Positions 31,291 to 43,705 of a DNA stretch of 64,000 nt are shown here, in pieces. Under the pieces are notes generated by a model. It ran no database searches. It had not been told where the DNA came from and saw nothing but the letters and a program-made list of their open reading frames with translations. The position numbers and the translations under genes are program-made. Origin of the DNA: Terebella lapidaria (lineage: Eukaryota > Annelida > Polychaeta > Terebellida > Terebellidae); contig OX424559.1 in the NCBI GenBank assembly GCA_949152475.1, positions 15,779,809 to 15,843,808 on the forward strand. Direction: 5' to 3'. Numbering within the stretch: position 1 is the first letter of the stretch; each line of letters starts with the position of its first letter.

Positions 31291-31510
31291 GCTGGGAGCG
31301 TCTGGTTTTATTATGTCTGTCGTTTGCTAACACTGCATGTGCTTGCTCTTGTCACCGTAATAACGAATGAATCTGTGTTTGTGTTTACTCCACCTGTGAC
31401 ATTGTCATATTTATGAATTTGCAGATTATATATTGTAGGGGAATACCAGCATTTATTCACTATTGCAAAATGAAGATATTTAGCTCAGTTGGTGATTTGC
31501 ATGATTGATG
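31291..31510. other. Gap between the LINE and a TTAA element
   Basis: Nothing recognised; 31291-31400 may still be LINE 3' sequence. Confidence 0.4.
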
Positions 31511-31514
31511 TTAA

Positions 31515-31930
31515 GGTAGTCCGCTCCAAGCAGTAAGGGGAGCGTGTCAAAGGGTTATTTAAAATAAACAACTGTATCAACATAATCCAGAGCTTCAAAA
31601 TTACATATTTTACAGAGTAATTGATCAGCATCCTAAAACTGAGAAGAAAATAGGAGTCAACGTATCCGTTCGCATGGAAATCGCAATGCAAGATGTGAAC
31701 ATGGACAAAAAAATGTGCAAAAATGCCATAATTCATGTCATTTAAGGTACAAGTTTGTGATTTTGATCGAATATGTCAAAGAAACCAGTACGGTGACCCC
31801 CTATTTTCTTTTCAGTATTAGGATGTTGATAAGTTTCTCTATAAAATCAGGTCATTTTGAAGAGATAATATTCAAGAAATAATTTTTAAATTTTGACTTT
31901 CCGTTACCTCAACGTTTGTAGCGGACTACG
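31515..31930. mobile_element. 416-bp TTAA-flanked MITE
   Basis: Starts GGTAGTCCGCTCCAAGC and ends in a near inverse (gtttgtagcggactacg). TTAA borders both sides (31511-31514 and 31931-31934). TTAA target choice fits piggyBac or Kolobok machinery. No coding capacity. Confidence 0.65.
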
Positions 31931-32126
31931 TTAACATATTGGCAATATGGTAATGCTCATATATACTTCAACAATCTTGAAATTTGTGAATGGTATGTTT
32001 AATGAGATTTACAACAACACTTTTGCCTTTCGCATTTAAGACAATGTTGATTTCTCTGTAGGCTGACGGGGAGGAAAGCCCAGTCATTCTGATGGAATAC
32101 ATTTCTATGGAATCAGATGGTGAAAT

Positions 32127-32247
32127 AACCATATAGAGCACAGACTCGGTTCAATGGGGAGTGAGGTGTTGTTGTCTGCGAGCTCGTCATCGTGATCAAT
32201 AATAATAACTCACTGCCCACTCAACCGTGTCTGTGCTCTATCTGGTT
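32127..32247. mobile_element. 121-bp palindromic MITE
   Basis: accatatagagcacagac at the left and gtctgtgctctatctggt at the right are inverse, with further pairing inward (tcactgcccactcaaccg). No clear target-site duplication. Confidence 0.65.
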
Positions 32248-32591
32248 TTAGTAAATGCTATGACCACAAGCTGGCTTGCCATTGGTCAGGAGCGGTTACA
32301 TGGTCAAAATATAGAAATCGCTATGACATACCTCAACCTACCAAATGGCATGGAGCGTTGACTGACCGAGTTCTTTTGTTTAGGGGTCAGGTCATGTCAT
32401 TGTCAATGCTGTGAGGCTAACTTTTTGAAAGCTGATGCCGACACAGGGTGAGCAAAATAATTTTTCTGTCAAATATTTACTATATTGCCTTAGAATCGGG
32501 ATTCGATGCAGTGTCTGAGATACTAGTGTACAAGCTCGTGCTGTCCAATTATCCATATGGGTCTGATTTGTTCAGAACGGATGTGGCCCAT
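32248..32591. other. Gap between the MITE and the Tc1 element
   Basis: No feature recognised. Confidence 0.5.
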
Positions 32592-34142
32592 CACTACTCA
32601 AAAAAAATTAGGGATATCGTAGTGTATATGCTCTTGCATGAGAGGAAGTGATTGAAATATTATTTTCTTATCATTCTCAACATTTCAATGTAATATCAAA
32701 ACTCACAGTCACAGTCATAGTGATTTTATTTGAAGAAATACAAACTCCAAGGAAAACATCGAAACATAGCGTTTTTCATATTTTGTTCCAGCAATGAAAA
32801 CACAATAACCTAAATCCAAAAGTCAATAACTGGTGTGACCCCCACATGCTTGAATACAACCTTGACAACATCTGCACATGCCCCCAATGAGATGGCTGAG
32901 GGCCTGTTGCCCAAACCCCACCGTTCTTCCTGTTGAGCCTCCACAAAGCCTATCTTGTTAAATAGAAGGTTTGGTCGTCCTCGAACAGGTCTGCCAAGTT
33001 GATCCTAAGAATATTCTATAGGATTCAGGTAAGGCGAACATGCAGAACAGACCATACTCTCTGCCATTCTCTGCTCGAGGCACTCACTAACAATATGAGT
33101 CCAATGAATTGGGGGATTTTCGTCCATGAAAATGAAATTGAAACCAATTATTCCAACATATGGTTGAACTACATGCAGAATGATATCATCTCTGTAAATT
33201 ATGGCTGTCACTACTCTTCTGTGAAACACCACAAGGTCCGTGCGACTATCAACGCTTATTCCTGTGCAGACCATTATAGATTCTCCACCAAATCAGTCAT
33301 GTTCCACAATTTGGAACAGCTTGGATTTTTTTTACGTGATCTCCATACCCTGAAATGTCTGTCATTGGTGGACACACAATTTCTGGACTCACCTGAGAAC
33401 GAACATTGACCCAATTGACGATGCTCCAAATGACATGATCCTGGACGATCTGAGGACAGGCCGTGTGGGGCCTGTGGGGAAGCCGGGGGTACAAACGTTT
33501 GTCATCAGGAATCCAAGTCATCGGAATAAAGATGTTCATGCAAAGTTTGGTTACTTACACGAACGCTGGTGGCAGTGGGAAGAGAATTTAAAGAGATATA
33601 CCAATTTCAAGACAATGTCGATTAGGGGTTAGCACCAAATACTGATCCTATTGTGGTGCGAGTACCATTGGATCACCCTGTGTGTGGCCTGACATCTTAA
33701 TGCTCACATTTCTGGTATCTAATTCACAATCTGGATTCAACATTTTGGTTAACTCCAAGTTTGTTAGCCACATCTCCTGACACCTGCCATCCTGCAGTAT
33801 CCAGACAGCCCTTGTCGTGTCAGTGGGTAGAATATGGTGTCTGACCCTAAAACTAACCAAAACAAGTTGGCAAAAACAGAATATAATCCCTAATAAGGCC
33901 GTTGGTTGAAACATGTTGTGCCAACTTCAATTTATGTACACACACAAACATGGACAAGATTTGGCCAGGTGAAAAAAAACTCAAAAAAGTGTTACTCAAA
34001 AGGACTCAGTTTGACTCACTGAAAACTGAGCAGTAAACATGGTGATAATGGAATATGTTCCATTCAAATTTTCAGGTTTTATAGGCAATTTTTTCACTTG
34101 GGCCAATTTTATCGAAATATCCCTAACTTTTTTTGAGTAGTG
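32592..34142 (-). mobile_element. Tc1-like DNA transposon (about 1.55 kb), dead
   Basis: Terminal inverted repeats of about 28 bp: cactactcaaaaaaaattag at 32592 and ctaactttttttgagtagtg ending at 34142. TA follows the right end; the left border reads AT. The length is typical of a complete Tc1/mariner element. Transposase shreds on the minus strand include GISVDSRTDLVVFHRRVV, the FMDENPP catalytic-Asp block and SPYLNPIE with the final catalytic Glu of a DD34E enzyme (SPYLNP where SPDLNP is usual). The tail SAISLGACADVVK...GVTP corresponds to the usual end. Frameshifts separate these parts. Confidence 0.88.
33005..33274 (-). pseudogene. Tc1 transposase catalytic-core fragment (DD34E type)
   Basis: 89 codons: GISVDSRTDLVVFH, YRDDIILHVVQPYVG, FNFIFMDENPP (second Asp), then HWTHIVSECLEQ and SPYLNPIE (final Glu). 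The spacing and order match the second half of a Tc1 transposase. The upstream DNA-binding half survives only as unclear pieces near 33648-33914. Confidence 0.85.
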
Positions 34143-34703
34143 TATGTAGTGTCGCACAGTTTCTCGATACCTATGGTCCAGGTACAACAGAACTGTTTGA
34201 ACTGGAGATTTCAAATACTTCAAACTTCCTTCGTGAGCAATCTAAAGGTGCTACGTCATCTAATTGACCTATCGCCGAACCAATTTTTCTTCACCGAATG
34301 CCAATCAAGACGCATTCTGCAAAAAGTTATTATTGGCCAACTCTCTAAAGACATGGTATATGCTCTAAGGCTGTCTGGTCGAAGTTATATATACTTTTTC
34401 CGGGAAGTATAAACAATCATCGAGGACGTCTTGTGGTTGTTTCGATGCACTAGGAAAGATTCTCTGAAGCGTTGTTTGTGATATTCCCGTGAACACATCT
34501 TGAATAATCTGCCCAAAGACTACCCATTATGGCAAGCAAATCGAGACTTGCTTGTAAATTTGATCAGGTAGCCTTTGAGCGTAGACAATCTTAAATGTAG
34601 GCCTATATGACTATGTGAATGGGTACTGCCCAGTTTCAAACGTAAAACTATATGCTGTCATTTTTATTTGAAGTTTCAAATGTCATTTGATGCCCGCCTA
34701 GCT
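34143..34703. other. Gap, including extra copies of a fold-back end
   Basis: 34630-34700 repeats the motif tttcaaatgtcatttga found in the next element. Nothing else seen. Confidence 0.45.
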
Positions 34704-35196
34704 TTATTTTCATTTGAAGCCCAATTTTCCATTTCAAATGTCATTTGAAGCCTGCATTTCATGTTCAAACGTATTTGAGGTCAATTCGTTGGAAGACCAA
34801 GCCCAAAATAACGTCGCTTTGCAATCTGTTCACCACATATGCCTGGTTTTGTTTTATTCAGTAAACAGGATAGAAATATACTCTCACGCCGTATGAAACT
34901 TATGTTTATTGTGGGCGTTATGGTTATTTGAGGCTCATCTTGAATGATTTGAAGCCCGACATGGACCATTGGAATCCCGAGCGCTAGCGCTACCAAGTTT
35001 TATTCGGTGTGGGAGTATATTTCCATTCTGAATGAATGAAACAAGACAACACAAACCATATGTGGTGCACATATGGCGGCGTTCTTTTGGGCTTGATTGA
35101 CACCAACGAATTGAACTAACAAAAACGTTTGAACATAAAATGCGGGCCTCAAATGACATTTGAAACGAAAAATCGGACTTCAAGTGAAAATAACAG
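34704..35196. mobile_element. About 0.5-kb palindromic MITE
   Basis: Left arm about 34704-34900 and right arm about 34996-35196 are inverse copies (for example tttcaaatgtcatttgaagc versus the inverse ending near 35163; ggatagaaatatactctcac versus gtgggagtatatttccattc). Loop about 95 bp with gcgctagcgc at its edge. No target-site duplication identified. Confidence 0.75.
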
Positions 35197-35880
35197 TATA
35201 TTGGATACGATTGATATTGGGCAGCAGTCATTCACACAACCATAAACAGTTATGATTGTCTGCTTGGCGTCCTTGTAATCGGTAATAATGGCTCGCAGTA
35301 CTAGTATTAGTAGGGGGAGTACACAACATGGACCGATCCCGCCATTATTAATAAATCCTAAGTGCCGTGCTGCTTGTTCATATTGGATTTAGGTGAATGG
35401 AAAATATGGCATGCATCCAATAGAGCAGCATATGATATTTGGGCCGAGCTGTGATCTTGACAATTTGTTTACAAATATACTGCACTTTATTTTGGTTGTC
35501 TGCACCGGTGAGATAATGTTTCTTTCTCGAGTATAAAGGCACCATAATATTATTTCTAGGGCTGAAGTTTATAGGGTGCGCCTTAAGAAGACTAACCAAC
35601 TAAATGAATGCTATTTAATCCGTCTGTCACCTTTTCAATCTTTGTCGAATATAGAAGAAAGCACTAATCTTTGTCGGATATAGAAGAAAGCACAAGACAT
35701 GATACTTTATCATTCCTATCTGGAGGGAGAATTCCAGTCTCTTCGATAGCTAGATCACATTTCATTCGCACCATTTTCTCAAAAACCGTCTGATCATTTT
35801 TGAGAATTTTGTGTAAAAAGATTCCTCTAATGTGCCTTTGTTACGTGTATAAGTTTTGTTGCCCTTGAATTCCCGGTCTC
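35197..35880. other. Gap with fragments of the ~120-bp MITE family
   Basis: gcatatgatatttgggccga near 35425 and atgctatttaatccgtctgt near 35608 match that family, but they are too scattered to call a full copy. Confidence 0.4.
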
Positions 35881-36262
35881 TGTGTGGTTGCCAGTTTGAA
35901 TTTTTGACAGGTCCGTGAAAAAAATTTTTTTGACCCAAATCGCATTACTATCTATTTTTGGCCATTTCTAGGCAAAAAAAAAAATATTTTCACTCATTGA
36001 GAAAAAAACTGTCAAGTATATATGGCACATCTTTTAGTGACCTTGAACTCGACTTTGAACTCGAGCCTCTACAGACAAAACACTTGTCGAGGGAGCTCAT
36101 ATGTTTGTAGTATTAACATAATATTAAAGTCATATGCAGCTTACCTAATGGTGACATTGGAGTTCACAAGGATGACCTTAATTGGTAAATCTCAATGTCA
36201 TATGTCACCTGAAATGCTTAAAACCAAAATTGTCCGGTAACCTATCTCAGCCCTTGGGCTAA
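35880..36262. repeat. Second copy of the gaccttgaa-repeat element
   Basis: Contains gtgaccttgaactcgac and gtccggtaacctatctcag plus cccttgggctaatttt, matching the right end of 17434-18575. Shorter, with fewer internal units. Confidence 0.55.
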
Positions 36263-36272
36263 TTTTCCAGCT

Positions 36273-36392
36273 TGCCCAAATATCATATCCTGCGATTTCC
36301 TATATATTCAATAAGGATCAGAAAGAGACTGATTGAATGATATGTTTTCAGTGGACAAGCAGTATTAAGGAGCAGTGTATGGTACTTGGGCC
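36273..36392. mobile_element. MITE copy, family of 15946-16070
   Basis: Left tgcccaaatatcatatcctg and right gtgtatggtacttgggcc are inverse; internal ttcaataaggatcagaaaga and agtggacaagcagtattaag match the 16-kb copy. Target-site duplication lost. Confidence 0.7.
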
Positions 36393-36877
36393 GAAATCAG
36401 CTATCAACTTCCTCCAAGCAACTTCCATGGGGTGAACTTGTGCGATATACAGCAGCTGCATCTTGTGTGTTGAGTTAGGAATCAAGAATATGAAAGCGAT
36501 TTTGTTTCTATCATGCATACTGATGACATCGACATTGACGTGATGAATTGCCAATGAAAATTTTCGTTCCATCTTGTCTCCTGAGTGGAGACAGCACTAA
36601 GGATAGAAACCAGTTTTGGAAGCACGCCACATCGAGCCGTCCGATTTTCAAGCAGCCAGAGCGTATTACATCTGTTCCTCCTTACATCGTGGTGCTCTGC
36701 AAGGACGGTGTGTTTTTTTCACGACATAGGGGTAGCATTTTTCTAACACCATTACCAAAGTAAATCAGTTCCATTGACGACTTTGCTGCATCACATAATT
36801 AGTATCTCTTGAAAGTGAGTTTGGAATCTATCTAGTTAGTCTCGTCATAGTTCCTAAACAAACAATTTCGTTCTCGG
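36393..36877. other. Gap
   Basis: No feature recognised. Confidence 0.5.
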
Positions 36878-37207
36878 GCACGCGAAGGGCTGAGCCCGAG
36901 GAACGAAATGCCGTCTGTGTGGTCAAACTGCCATATAAGTGAACGCAATCGATTCGGTTCATATTTCTCTCGAATAAATCATAAATCCACACCACACGCC
37001 GTCTTTGTTGCTTCACAACACTCACATGTATCCAAATCCACTATTATTCCCTCTGTAAGCACCGTTCAAACACACATTTCCACAGATTTAGTGCTACGCA
37101 TTCAAATATTCCCGGCTCGATCCCTATCATTTTTGGGGAAACACCCAGTGACGTCATCCGATGCACGCGGCCCGACATGATCTTGAAGGCCAAACAATAC
37201 CATCGGA
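36878..37207 (+). repeat. Inverted repeat pair, left member
   Basis: About 330 bp (from ggcacgcgaagggctgagcc to the ccatcggactattg block), about 90% identical to the reverse complement of 42291-42595. It includes acacccagtgacgtcat. Probably two copies of one unclassified dispersed repeat on either side of the gypsy fossil. Confidence 0.8.
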
Positions 37208-38118
37208 CTATTGTTTTTAGGGCTGTTGCGGAATACTAGTAGACACTGGCTGCCGGCTGGTAATATGAAATTAAGATATTTGGAATTGGAACATTGTCTA
37301 CGTACAGTGAATTCGTGTTGCATGTACGTGTAGGCATGCATGTAGGCTCCTACTACAGTATATCCTACATAACTTTGCGTCAGAGCTGATCTGAGAAAGA
37401 ATTTATAGAGTAACGTTAGATAGCCTATAGCGTTATGTACATGTACTGTCAGATCAGTTAGCTCGAAACAAAGAACTGGTACACGAGTTGTTATTTTGTA
37501 GGCAAACCGGTATTATTGTTGTCGGGGTCGTGTTGCAACGAATGACGCGAAGTCGTGACTTGGGTTTTAGGGATTTATTGGGTCCAATGCAAAGACCCTG
37601 TAATAATATAATAATAAATAACATGAGTAATATGATAACAAATGAAAACAAAGCGAACAGTTTATGATGAGCCATATATGTGAAATATATGGAAACTAAT
37701 GAAATACCTAAACCAGAATGATTTAATGAGCTACACGGAACGAAATCGAACGAAGTATAAAACTACCAGTACAGATCTACTGTATCACAGACATTCATTC
37801 CATTCATACGTGCAAGTGATCAAGTGTTATTTTACACATACAAAGCACCTTACCCCAGTTGTGAAAATGGAGGTCTGGACCGTTATGATTGATGAATGGA
37901 TGGGAAGTGACTGGTTGCTGTTTAAATACCTGGAAGGAAGAAATACGAGTTTGGATAAAATGCCTGGCGGCACAAATAAACAAAGTCCAAACAGATAAAT
38001 CTCAGAAATCGGGAAATCCAACATTAGGAAAACATTGGCGAATCTGTAACATAAATAGAAATACTAGGTCAATACTCACTGTTTATAATGTGGTTGAATA
38101 TCCTAAGATGTAAGTTAG
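37208..38118. other. Gap left of the gypsy fossil
   Basis: No gene or repeat recognised. Confidence 0.5.
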
Positions 38119-38311
38119 TGATTCCGAATATGATTTAGATGTTGCCTGATTGAAAACTAGTGTAGATGTGATTTAAACTTTGTTGGCTGCTTGCCAAGGC
38201 AGGCGTAAACAAACGAGAAATCGCGGGAACTATGTATTTATTTCCACGGTAGAATGAGCTATAAATAGTAAACTCCGTTAGGCGGAACTGTCAAAATGTA
38301 ACCCTGTCACA
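38119..38311 (-). repeat. 3' LTR of the minus-strand gypsy fossil
   Basis: Minus-strand start TGTGACAGGGTTACATTTTG. It contains a TATA-like ctataaatag (38260-38269) seen in both LTRs. Confidence 0.85.
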
Positions 38312-41160
38312 TACTTCCCCCCAATGAAGAATGGCGTCCCGACATTTACACATAAAATATGAACTATATACAAAACTAAGTCGGACAGAAAAAATCTGGA
38401 GGCCGGCGATTCCGCTGCGGGCGCTGTTGTGGCACTTCCTCGTCTGAACTTAGCTCTTCGACAATAATGTCGAACCCTAAGCCTGATGGGAGAACTTGAT
38501 CAGGATCAAAGTCCTCAACCATAACGGAATCCGGAGATGGTTTTTCCGACGGGTCGACAAAATACCCTAAGACAAGATCTTCTGTGTCTTCTTTCTTCTT
38601 TTCTTCTTTTTCCTCTTCCTCCCCCTCTGAAAGGGCGTCATGCCTCCCGTGTGATGACTGGACAGGGCGCAACAGGCTATGATGTAACGTCCTAGTTGGC
38701 CCTCTTCCATCCATACGTTTCACGTCATAGACGGGAATGTCGACGTTGGGTTGATGGACGACGATGTAGATGTCGTTCTCCCACTTGTCTGCGAGTTTAC
38801 TTCGACCTTGAAACGCCACCTTTTTGACAAGGACAAGATCATCGATCTGTAAGACCGAAGCGTTCCCTTCCTTCTTCTCGATCTTGTCCGCAGTTTCAGC
38901 CATATTCTTGTGAGCGAGTTCATGGCAGAATTCCAGTCGGTCTCGGACTCCAGAGATGTAGGTTGAGAGGTCCTCCTGATTGTTGTTGGACCAGACCTGG
39001 AATTCTTCATCCACAGGGAGACGTGGAGAGCGGCCAAACATCAGCTCATATGGCGTGAAACCAGTGGCATCGTGAGGCGTACAGTTGTAGGCCATCACCA
39101 AGGTGTTGAGGTAGTCCTTCCAGCGACCCTTCTTCTCTTCCTCCAAGGTCCCGAGTAACTTCATCCGCTCACAGGCACCATTCCCACGAGGATGATACGG
39201 AGTAGTCCTGGACTTCGAGATGCCTGTGAGGGAACACAGTTCCTTGATGACCGAAGACTCAAAGTTACGACCTTGGTCTGAGTGGATCCTGCTGGGATAG
39301 CCATACAAGTTGATGAAACTTTCAAGCAAAGCTTTCGCTGTTGTCTTGGCAGTCTCATTCTTTGTAGGCACTACTCGAGCGAACTTCGTGAAGTGGTCCA
39401 CGATCACCAGAAGGTGCTCGTATCCACCAGAAGGCTCCACCAGGAGGTAATCAACACACACCAACTCGAGAGGCTGAAAACTGAGGATCGGAATGATCGA
39501 CGTCCGTTGCGGAGTTCCTTTCCTGCAAATACAACGATGGCACTTGGAAACGTACTGCTCTACAGCTGTGTACATTCCAGGCCAGAAAAAACGAGACCTC
39601 AAGAGTTGTTGTGTTTTGTCACGTCCTGGATGGCCGATGTCATCATGGAGCCTGGTTAAAATACGTGGACGAAGATCCTTTGGGATGACTAACTGATGGA
39701 GTGTGTTGACGTCCGTGTTGACTTCCCGGAATAGAATTCCTTGGTGAAGTTTGAGCTTGTCCCAGTCCTTGATGAGTCGAGTCCGTTCTGATGACTTTCC
39801 TACGAGTTCCTTCTTGGTAGGCTTGTGTTTGGCAATCAGACAACTGACCACCCACTTGATGTCAGCGTCCCGAGACAGTTCCTCGAACATGTCGACAGGT
39901 GTAACAACTTCTGAGGAAGTACGAAGTGGATCAACGCTTTAAGCCGAGGAGGCCAAGCTGTAGACGAATGGGTCCACTGAAACACTGTTACACACAGCCT
40001 GAGTGACTTTACTGGACACACACGGAAGACGGGACAGAGCATCAGCATCTGTGTTTGTCTTCCCGGTCTTGTACTCCAGCGAAAAGTCATAGGTTGCCAA
40101 CTTAGCCAACCATCGATGCCCTGTTGCATCGAGACGAGCTGATGTCAAAACGTAGGTTAACGGATTGTTGTCGGTCAGGACCTTGAACTTCTGCCCGTAA
40201 AGGTAATCCGAGAACTTGTCGGTCACAGCCCACTTGAGTGCGAGAAACTCCAGTTTATGTGCTGGGTAGTTCTCCTCCGAAGGCTTGAGTCCTCTGCTGG
40301 CGTAGGAGATAACCCTGGGCTGACCTTCCTGTATCTGATACAGGACAGCACCCAATCCCTGACCGCTTGCATCGATATGCAACTCGAATGGACTACGATA
40401 GTCCGCAAAGCCAAGGATAGGCGCTGTGGTCAACCTGGTCTTCAAATCCTCAAACGACTTCTGTTGGTCTGGACCCCAGACATACTCAGCAGGCGTGACC
40501 TTCTTTTTCTTCTTGGACTTGTTGAGATGTCCCTTGAGAAGCTTGTGGAGAGGGGCCGCGATGGAACTGAACTTGGGGACGAAGCAGCGGTAGAATCCCG
40601 CGAAGCCCAAAAACTTCTGAAGTTCCTTGATGTTAGTAGGCGGCTCCCAATCCTGGATGACCTTGATTTTACCCGGATCTGTGTGAATACCATCCTTGGA
40701 GACAACATGTCCCAAATAAGTGACTTCTGATTTCAGAAAGTGGCACTTTGATGGCTTCAACTTCAGATCGAAGTCCTTAAGCTTTTGGAAGACAGCTTCG
40801 AGTCGTTGGAGATGTTCCTCGATGGTCGAACTGAAGATTATGATGTCGTCTAAATAAACAAGACATTCCTGAGGCTGCATGTCTCCAAGACGTCGTTCCA
40901 TTAGACGTTGAAAGGTTGCTGGACTGTTGGTTAATCCAAATGGCATAGAGTTAAACTCATAGAAACCCAATGGTCCCAGCGTGAAGGCCGTCTTCTGCTT
41001 ATCCTCTTCTGCCATCTCTACTTGCCAGTATCCACTCTTGAGGTCTAAACACGAGAAGTATTTAGAACCATGGAGATAATCCATGGTCTCCTCGATGCGG
41101 GGCAAGGCATAGGCATCCCGAACAGTCTTCTTGTTGAGTTCCCGGTAATCCACACAAAAG

Positions 41161-41351
41161 ATTCCGAATATGATTTAGATGTTGCCTGTTTGAAAACTAG
41201 TGTAGATGTGATTTAAACTTTGTTGTCTGGTTGCCAAGGCAGGCGTAAACAAACGAGAAATCGCGGGAACTATGTATTTATTTCCACGGTAGAATGAGCT
41301 ATAAATAGTAAACTCCGTTAGGAGGAACTGTCAAAATGTAACCCTGTCACA
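41161..41351 (-). repeat. 5' LTR of the minus-strand gypsy fossil
   Basis: Direct copy of 38119-38311. No clear target-site duplication next to it. Confidence 0.85.
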
Positions 41352-42290
41352 TAATCTTCATTAGAATGAACGGTGAGATGATAGTATTGAGCCTTGGAAG
41401 ATAGCTTTATGATTGTACAATTGTGATAATAAATGAGAAATTTACGTAGTATCAAATGTACCCCTTTTTCCAGTAAAGCTTCCTAATTTGTCCCCATTCT
41501 GGAATTATTTCAACTATAGCATTTCAGATTCTAGCTCAGGAAGTTTGCAAACAACCTCAAAATCTTAATTTTAGCAAAATGATCATGAAATTACTAGTAC
41601 TGCATCCGAAAACGGTTAATAATGATATTTTGCATTGGCATTAACTGCACTTCAGAATCAATTACACAATGTTTGGAATCCGAATTTAATAATTCTGAAG
41701 AAAATTGGACAATTTCTATATTCTCAAATGAAGTAGGTCAAATGGCATCATTTCTTTTCTCTTTTTTTAGCCACATGTGAAAATGTACTGTAGATTCTAT
41801 GTGGTCTATTTCAGAAATGAAAGTCTGATCAGGCTCATCACGAAACATGACAGATCTGTCCTGCATTCACTGCAAGGGTGCATTCATGTCATCTGATGCC
41901 TGTGTGGACTTCAAATAGGTGATTGGCACCTCACGTGCACGGAATTGCTTCTGTACTGCTCCATAAGCTTTCAAAACTTCTTCTTTGGAAAACATGATAA
42001 ATTGTTCAATTGACCATAGTTTTATAGGCTACACTGTTGAAGACGATGACAATGCAATGGTTTATATATGGTTATGTGTGTGCATGGATAGCTATGGGTG
42101 CATGTAAGGGCCTATCCATGGGGAAAAAATCATGTACTTTAACGACATGAATATAACATGCATATCATATATCCCCCCAACCCCAGTCAAACAATGGGAA
42201 AAAAATCTAATCGTCATGATTCGGATCAGGTGCATGATTTCTACATGCTCCGCCGTTTTCGCTTTCGCTTGGAATTCTTCAATATACATG
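41352..42290. other. Gap right of the gypsy fossil
   Basis: AT-rich; no feature recognised. Confidence 0.5.
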
Positions 42291-42595
42291 TAGTCCGATG
42301 GTATTGTTTGGCCTTCAAGATCATGTCGGGCCGCATGCATCGAATGACGTCACTGGGTGTTTCCACAAAAATGGCAGGGATCTGTGGAAATGTGTGTTTG
42401 AACGGTGCTTACATAGGGAATATTAGTGGATTTGGATACATGTGAGTGTTGTGAAGCAACAAAGACGGCGTGCTTGGTGGATTTATGATTTATTCGAGAG
42501 AAATATGAACCGAATCGATTGCGTTCGCTTATATGGCAGTTTGACCACACAGACGGCATTTCGTTCCTCGGGCTCTGCCCTTCGCGTTCTTTGGC
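42291..42595 (-). repeat. Inverted repeat pair, right member
   Basis: Reverse complement copy of 36878-37207; see that entry. Confidence 0.8.
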
Positions 42596-43232
42596 ATCAG
42601 TGACGTACTTCCTCTTCAAGACAGACAAAATAATCGTTTATATTTGTTTTGCCAACTATGAACCTGTTTTTCGGTTGAAGATGCTGGAAAATTTCACAAA
42701 TTACTGCTCGTGATGCCTGGTGAATGCGTTAGCCCACACAATACCAAGAAAGTATCCTTGAACTGCCTGTAATTAACACCCATTTGTCCAGGTATAACAA
42801 AATCCAGTCAACAGGATATCCGTATCAGACATCGCCACGCAGTAGTCAGCAATAGACAGCTCTCTTTCAGCAGTTGATGCCATTTTCCACCAGCTGTCTT
42901 ATCATGCTTGCCTGCCAAGAGCTCGCCAAAATGTTTTAATCGTGCTCCTCGGCGTATGAAACCGAACTATAGCTTCCAATTGTGTCATATGCACATGTTG
43001 TATGGCAGATAATGCCATTCTCGAGAATCCTTGTTGTAGTCCAGTTCGTGTTCTTCTGTACTGCCTGGGTATCCCAGAAACTGAGTCACTGCATTTTAAG
43101 CCCATGTCATCCTGTTTTCAAATGCATATAACTTCAGTGTGATTTTTTATTCATGATCAAAAATATTATCTCCCGTGTGCAAGAATCATGATTTCTTGAG
43201 TAATAATTCTGTGCGCACTCTGCATGACACTC
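42596..43232. other. Gap with a possible transposon-derived shred
   Basis: A 67-codon minus-strand frame at 42902-43105 ends VRFHTPRSTIKTFWRALGRQ, vaguely like a helix-turn-helix segment. Too short and isolated to call. Confidence 0.3.
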
Positions 43233-43241
43233 GGTTCAATT

Positions 43242-43696
43242 CAGCCCAAACGACGCGGAGCGCATCCAAGATGGCCCTCATTGGTGCTCGGGACGAATAC
43301 AAACAGATCACGATTATGACAGTTATCTGGGTTGACACGCCAAATTATCTTTTTGTATTCACTCAGATACACGAGAGGACCCAAATTATGTATGTCAACG
43401 CACTTAAATACCCCGAAATATTGTTGCAAATACCCTCCAAACATGAACTTTAGCCTTGGCTGTCACCGACCACAAATTTTATCAGGAAGGATTAGCGATG
43501 TTTGGAGGGGATTTTGAGCAATATATCGAGGTATTTAGTTGAGGTATCATGTGTAATTTGGGTCCTCTCATGCATTAGCATACATACAATACTAACAGTT
43601 TGTGTGTCAGCCCGCAAATCGGTCATAATCATGATTTGTTTTCGTCCCGTGCACCAATGTGGGCCATCTTGGACGCGCTCCGCGTCGCTTGGGCTG
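43242..43696. mobile_element. 455-bp MULE-like MITE with 9-bp target-site duplication
   Basis: Terminal inverted repeats of about 210 bp (start cagcccaaacgacgcggagc, end gctccgcgtcgcttgggctg) around a short centre. Flanked by an exact 9-bp direct repeat, ggttcaatt, at 43233-43241 and 43697-43705. A 9-bp duplication together with very long inverted ends fits Mutator-like (MULE) elements. No coding capacity. Confidence 0.85.
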
Positions 43697-43705
43697 GGTT
43701 CAATT

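Larger units (their letters stand above)
38119..41351 (-). mobile_element. Ty3/gypsy LTR fossil, minus strand, broken
   Basis: Flanked by two direct LTRs of about 190 bp (38119-38311 and 41161-41351) that differ at about four positions, roughly 98% identical, so insertion is fairly recent. Parts recognised on the minus strand: reverse transcriptase and RNase H (39939-41153; YLDDIIIF, HIDASGQGLGAVLYQ) and integrase (38376-39890; HRCICRK, HSDQGRNFES). A purine tract (minus-strand GGGGGGAAG) abuts the LTR at 38312-38322. No gag or protease part is recognised, so the element is incomplete. Confidence 0.92.

Noticed and set aside
33648-33914. 88-codon minus-strand frame within the Tc1 element
   Set aside because: Probably the decayed DNA-binding half, but no motif is clear enough to annotate separately.
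42902-43105. Short frame resembling a helix-turn-helix
   Set aside because: Too short and isolated, with no neighbouring transposase blocks or inverted ends.
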